From Klebsiella michiganensis (GTDB taxonomy: Bacteria > Pseudomonadota > Gammaproteobacteria > Enterobacterales > Enterobacteriaceae): a DNA stretch of 64,000 bases. A program made the position numbers and the translations under genes. Numbering within the stretch: the first letter of the stretch is position 1; every line of letters begins with the position of its first letter. The stretch covers positions 2,480,001 through 2,544,000 of the forward strand of contig CP011077.1 in assembly GCA_000963575.1 (NCBI GenBank), given 5' to 3'. Shown piece by piece: positions 60,929 to 64,000 of the stretch. The notes under the pieces were generated by a model, which was not told where the DNA came from, searched no databases, and was given only the letters and a program-made list of their open reading frames with translations.

Positions 60929-60989
60929 CCACCAGAGTACCAGCGGCAGATAATTCCGGGCCGTGATAAGCGCCGAAATGTGCCCACAT

Positions 60990-62492
60990 TCAGTAACGCA
61001 CGCAGACCGTTTTGGTTTCGGTAAAAGCATCCAGCCAGTCCGGGCCAAAATCACGCCCAGTCCCCGACTGTTTCATCCCGCCAAACGGCATGTTGGCATC
61101 GATCAGCGTATGGCTATTCACCCAAACCGTCCCTGCCTCTATGCGCCCGGTGTACTGCATTGCCGCCTGTAAGTTGTTGGTCCACAGGCTTGCCGTCAGA
61201 CCGTAGTCGCTGTCATTGGCCTGCCGCAAGGCTTCTTCCGCATCCGCCACCCGCACGAGGTTAACCACCGGGCCAAAGACTTCTTCTCTGGCGAGACGCA
61301 GCGAGGCGGAAGGGTTCACCACCAGCGTCGGTGCAATATAGTAGCCGCTGCCCTGCGGGCCCTGATTGCCGGAGATAAGTTCAGCCCGCTGCTCTTCTGC
61401 CTGGGCCAGATAACCGGCGACCTTTTGCTGCTGAACCTTCGAGACTAACGGGTTGATATGGGCCGCCGGATCCATGCCCGCCCCCACCTGCAGGGATTTC
61501 ACCGCCTGCTCAAAACCGCTCACCAGCGTGTCGAACAGCGGCGCTTCGATATAGACTCGTGAACTGGCGGCACACACCTGCCCCTGGTTGAGGAAGCTGC
61601 CCGCCATTAAGCCTTCAATGACCATCGCCGGGTCGGCATCTTTCAGCACGATAGCCGGGTTTTTCCCCCCCAGCTCCAGCGTCACGCGCGTTAACCTGTC
61701 CGCCGCCGCTCTGGCTATGCCCTTTCCTGTCGCCGTCGAACCGGTGAAGCTGACTTTGGCAATCAGCGGATGCTCGGTCAGGGCTTTGCCACAGCCCGCA
61801 CCGCTGCCGGTAACCACGTTGAATACGCCATCCGGTACGCCAGCCTCGGTTGCCAGTTCCGCCACGCGCAGCAGCGTCAGCGGCGTGGTTTCCGAAGGCT
61901 TAACGACAATAGAACAGCCTGCGGCCAGGGCCGGCATCACTTTCCACATGCCAATCAGCAGCGGGAAGTTCCACGGTACTATCCCGGCGACGACGCCAAC
62001 CGGCTCTTTACGCGTCCACGCCTGATAGCGCGCGCCTTCCGGCATCGGGATCGACACGTCGAGGGTCTGGCCGCTGATTTTTGTCGTCAGGCCTGCGGTA
62101 TAGCGCATCCAGTTCAGCGTGCAGCCCACTTCAAACGCGCGGGAGATGTTGATGGACTTGCCCTGCTCCAGCGTCTCAAGCTGCGCCAGCTCTTCCGTAT
62201 TCTGCTCAAGCAAGTCGGCAAACCGCAGCAGAATGCGCTCCCGACCGGCAGGCAGCATGTTTGCCCATACGCCGCTGCTAAATGCACGCCATGCGGACGT
62301 TACCGCCCGGTCAACATCCGAAGCGCTGGCATCGGCGCTGCTGGAAATTTGCTGCCCGTCCGCCGGGTTAAACACCGGCAGGCGCGTTTCGCTGTCTGAC
62401 GTCTGCCAGCGGCCATCAATGTACAGCCCGTGTGAACGCTGAAGAAACTGGCGCACACTGCCCAGCACGCTTACCGTTTCTGGCTCGGTCAT
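60990..62492 (-). CDS. feaB: Phenylacetaldehyde dehydrogenase
   Basis: This 500-residue NAD-dependent aldehyde dehydrogenase converts phenylacetaldehyde from TynA into phenylacetate, the substrate of PaaK. The catalytic glutamate is in LELGGKNPAIV near residue 268 and the nucleophilic cysteine in NQGQVCAASSR near 303. Other family blocks include the IVPWNFPLLIGMWK stretch and FGPVVNL. Length and sequence character match E. coli FeaB/PadA. It diverges from feaR, and two FeaR-type sites lie 69-105 bp upstream of its start. Confidence 0.96.
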   Translation of the reverse strand: MTEPETVSVLGSVRQFLQRSHGLYIDGRWQTSDSETRLPVFNPADGQQISSSADASASDVDRAVTSAWRAFSSGVWANMLPAGRERILLRFADLLEQNTEELAQLETLEQGKSINISRAFEVGCTLNWMRYTAGLTTKISGQTLDVSIPMPEGARYQAWTRKEPVGVVAGIVPWNFPLLIGMWKVMPALAAGCSIVVKPSETTPLTLLRVAELATEAGVPDGVFNVVTGSGAGCGKALTEHPLIAKVSFTGSTATGKGIARAAADRLTRVTLELGGKNPAIVLKDADPAMVIEGLMAGSFLNQGQVCAASSRVYIEAPLFDTLVSGFEQAVKSLQVGAGMDPAAHINPLVSKVQQQKVAGYLAQAEEQRAELISGNQGPQGSGYYIAPTLVVNPSASLRLAREEVFGPVVNLVRVADAEEALRQANDSDYGLTASLWTNNLQAAMQYTGRIEAGTVWVNSHTLIDANMPFGGMKQSGTGRDFGPDWLDAFTETKTVCVRY

Positions 62493-62560
62493 AGCATCTC
62501 CTTATTAAGGTCATTATCGTGTAGCTCACCTTCATTCTAGGCGCTATGTTGAGGTTAGGG

Positions 62561-62597
62561 TTTTCTGTGGCTGACATTCGCTTTGCTGCCTGTGACA
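62561..62597 (-). promoter_or_regulatory. Tandem perfect FeaR-type sites upstream of feaB
   Basis: Read on the minus strand, TGACA-N8-AAA occurs twice without mismatch (62597-62582 and 62576-62561), in the same orientation and exactly 21 bp apart. Both agree with the FeaR consensus TGNCA-N8-AAA as I recall it, in the position expected for activation of feaB. Confidence 0.8.
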
Positions 62598-62682
62598 CGC
62601 TACACAAATGTAGATAATGACTCTTTTTTCGAATCACGTTTACCTATAGTTATTGGCTTCTGGCGGCGAAAAGTGAGGATGT

Positions 62683-63597
62683 ATGGCAGAAAAGCAGTAC
62701 AACGAGCGATTCGAAAAATGGCTTGACCAGGTGAATCGCGCATGTGGTCGTTTTTCGGGTGCAGCGCTGGAGAGCGGGTTTCACGGCAGTCTGAGCGAGC
62801 ATCTGGCCCATGCCATCAAGCTTAGCGTGGTGGAAATTAACCAGGCGTGTTTGCTGCGTACAAAGCGTGAAGTCAGCCAAAGCAATGACGCCTGGTTCTA
62901 TACCGTTTTTCAACTGGAGGGGGAAGCGGTGATGGAGCAAGGCGATCGCCAGGCCGTGCTTGCCCGGGGCGATATCACGCTGATTGACGCCGCCCGCCCC
63001 AGCTGTTTTACCTATACCGACGGGGCGAAGCAGGTTTCGCTCTTGCTGCCGCGCCATCTGCTGGAGCAGCACCTGCGCCAGGGCGAGGTGCCCTGCGCGC
63101 AACGCCTTCCTGCAGAGATGCCCGTTGTGCGCCTCAGCCACGGTTTACTGCGCGAAAGCATGGGTAGCGACGGCCTCAGCGGCGGAGAAAGTGAAGCCAC
63201 GCTGGAGGCGATTGCCTGCCTGCTTGCGCCGGCGCTGATTCAACACAGCCTGCCGAACTCAAAGCGCGACCGTCACCTGCAGAAGGTCATGTCGCTGATT
63301 GATGAGCATATTCAGTCCGAAACGCTGCGCCCGGAGTGGATAGCCGCAGAGTCAGGCATGTCGGTGAGAAGCCTTTACCGACTGTTTGCCGATAAAGGGC
63401 TGGTTGTCGCGCAATACATTAAGAACCGCCGGCTGGATCTCTGCGCTCAGGCGCTGCGCACCGCCAATGACAGCGAAAAGCTGGCGGGCATTGGCTACAG
63501 TTGGGGGTTTGCCGATCACAGCCATTTTTCAACGGCGTTTAAGGGCAGGTTTGGCGTGTCGCCGCGGGAGTATCGCAAACGCTTTCAGTCTGCCTGA
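62683..63597 (+). CDS. feaR: AraC-family activator of phenylethylamine catabolism
   Basis: This 304-residue regulator has an N-terminal cupin-like ligand-sensing domain (AraC-binding-like, QLEGEAVMEQGDRQAVLARGDITLID near residue 85). Its C-terminal pair of helix-turn-helices is at about 200-300 (LRPEWIAAESGMSVRSLYRLF and KLAGIGYSWGFADHSHFSTAFKGRFGVSPREYR). It matches FeaR, which activates tynA and feaB in response to the aldehyde. GAGG lies seven bases before ATG 62683. It diverges from feaB and converges on ydbL, as in E. coli. Confidence 0.95.
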   Translation: MAEKQYNERFEKWLDQVNRACGRFSGAALESGFHGSLSEHLAHAIKLSVVEINQACLLRTKREVSQSNDAWFYTVFQLEGEAVMEQGDRQAVLARGDITLIDAARPSCFTYTDGAKQVSLLLPRHLLEQHLRQGEVPCAQRLPAEMPVVRLSHGLLRESMGSDGLSGGESEATLEAIACLLAPALIQHSLPNSKRDRHLQKVMSLIDEHIQSETLRPEWIAAESGMSVRSLYRLFADKGLVVAQYIKNRRLDLCAQALRTANDSEKLAGIGYSWGFADHSHFSTAFKGRFGVSPREYRKRFQSA

Positions 63598-63643
63598 AAC
63601 GCCAATCCTCTGGCTATTATCCATAATTCAACCCTCCCGCCGG

Positions 63644-63664
63644 CCCTCTCCCTGAGGGAGAGGG
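63644..63664. repeat. REP-like palindromic repeat between feaR and ydbL
   Basis: CCCTCTCCCT and AGGGAGAGGG meet around a single base, giving a 21-bp palindrome between convergent genes. The arms are identical to those at 34322-34344. Confidence 0.7.
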
Positions 63665-63695
63665 AGAAAACGACTGACGGGGAATAAACGCATAG

Positions 63696-64000
63696 CTATT
63701 TTTTCATCCATTGCCCGTTCAGCCCGCGCACGTATTCCCCGGCGGGCGCTCTCTCCACCAGCTTCTGGCCTGCCAGACGAGCAACTTCATTGAGCGAGAC
63801 ATTATTCGTGTCCGCCAGCTGCTGATAGTGTTGGGCGCGGCCTTCGTTGATGCTTTTCACCAGCGCCAGCGTCTCCGGATCCTGCTTGATGGGGGCAATG
63901 TAGCCGCTTAATGTTTCACCCACGCGCCCCTGCTCGCGCGCTTCGCTTAGGGTTAATGCCATCACCGATGTGCTGAAGAACAGGCCGGCCAGCAGTATGC
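63696..64000 (-). CDS. ydbL: YdbL-family periplasmic protein, N-terminus beyond the window
   Basis: The mature part (about 87 residues, ALTLSEAREQGRVGETLSGY onwards, ending RGLNGQWMKK) is very close to E. coli YdbL (DUF1318). The frame continues to the window edge with a hydrophobic signal-peptide core (LLAGLFFSTSVMA), so the true start lies just past 64,000. An ATG at 63965 falls at the cleavage site and is not the start. In E. coli ydbL is transcribed with ynbE and ydbH, which are linked to transport of lipids between the membranes. Position next to feaR is conserved. Confidence 0.92.
   Translation of the reverse strand, partial: ILLAGLFFSTSVMALTLSEAREQGRVGETLSGYIAPIKQDPETLALVKSINEGRAQHYQQLADTNNVSLNEVARLAGQKLVERAPAGEYVRGLNGQWMKK

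Noticed and set aside
60858..60989. A small RNA in the feaB 3' region
   Set aside because: The stretch ends in a strong terminator and contains a hairpin, but I see no promoter on the minus strand within it, so a 3' untranslated region is the simpler reading.

Overview
The window is chromosomal DNA from a member of the Enterobacteriaceae that is not E. coli. It is GC-rich and densely coded, and the block ydbL - feaR - feaB ... tynA - paaZ - paaABCDEFGHIJK keeps the E. coli K-12 order in mirror image. Other genes (emrE, an azlCD/ygaZH-type exporter, nfrB, yncJ-like, a KPN_01854-type ABC cluster) fit Klebsiella/Enterobacter/Cedecea-like relatives. I cannot name the genus from sequence alone. 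No rRNA, tRNA, CRISPR array, intact insertion sequence or prophage was recognised.

Left part (1-15,060). An ABC importer (ATPase and binding protein; permeases presumably lie off the left edge) diverges from a metallo-beta-lactamase-fold hydrolase, a LacI-family regulator and an inositol-monophosphatase-family phosphatase. An 18-bp perfect palindrome sits between the two units. Then come a secreted GH46 chitosanase, a cyanide-insensitive-type bd oxidase operon with a 40-residue third subunit, a small secreted protein, the NfrB glycosyltransferase followed by a decayed nfrA, emrE, a divergent XRE-cupin regulator/azlCD pair, and a YncJ-like secreted protein.

Middle part (15,060-36,890). A six-gene, translationally coupled operon encodes a peptide-type ABC importer, a luciferase-like flavin monooxygenase and a two-domain carboxymuconolactone-decarboxylase/AhpD-like protein. 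Its leader can fold into a long stem that buries the ribosome-binding site. It converges on the complete phenylacetate catabolon (paaA-K), which diverges from paaZ. Downstream of paaZ is tynA, the copper amine oxidase that, with FeaB, feeds phenylethylamine into phenylacetate. The paaX/paaY slot next to paaK is occupied by the ABC operon, although a PaaX-like operator remains in the paaZ-paaA intergenic region.

Right part (36,890-64,000). Between tynA and feaB, neighbours in E. coli, lies about 24 kb of extra DNA: a SAM methyltransferase, an unrecognised DNA-binding-like protein, and a type I secretion locus transcribed leftward (TolC-like protein, a 5,413-residue BapA-like adhesin, LapB-type ABC transporter, HlyD-type adaptor). 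The adhesin has 37 Ig-like domains of one class, 30 of which form five copies of a six-domain super-repeat. The upstream region holds a perfect FNR consensus box. feaB, feaR and a partial ydbL close the window. Both feaB and tynA carry tandem FeaR-type sites exactly 21 bp apart.
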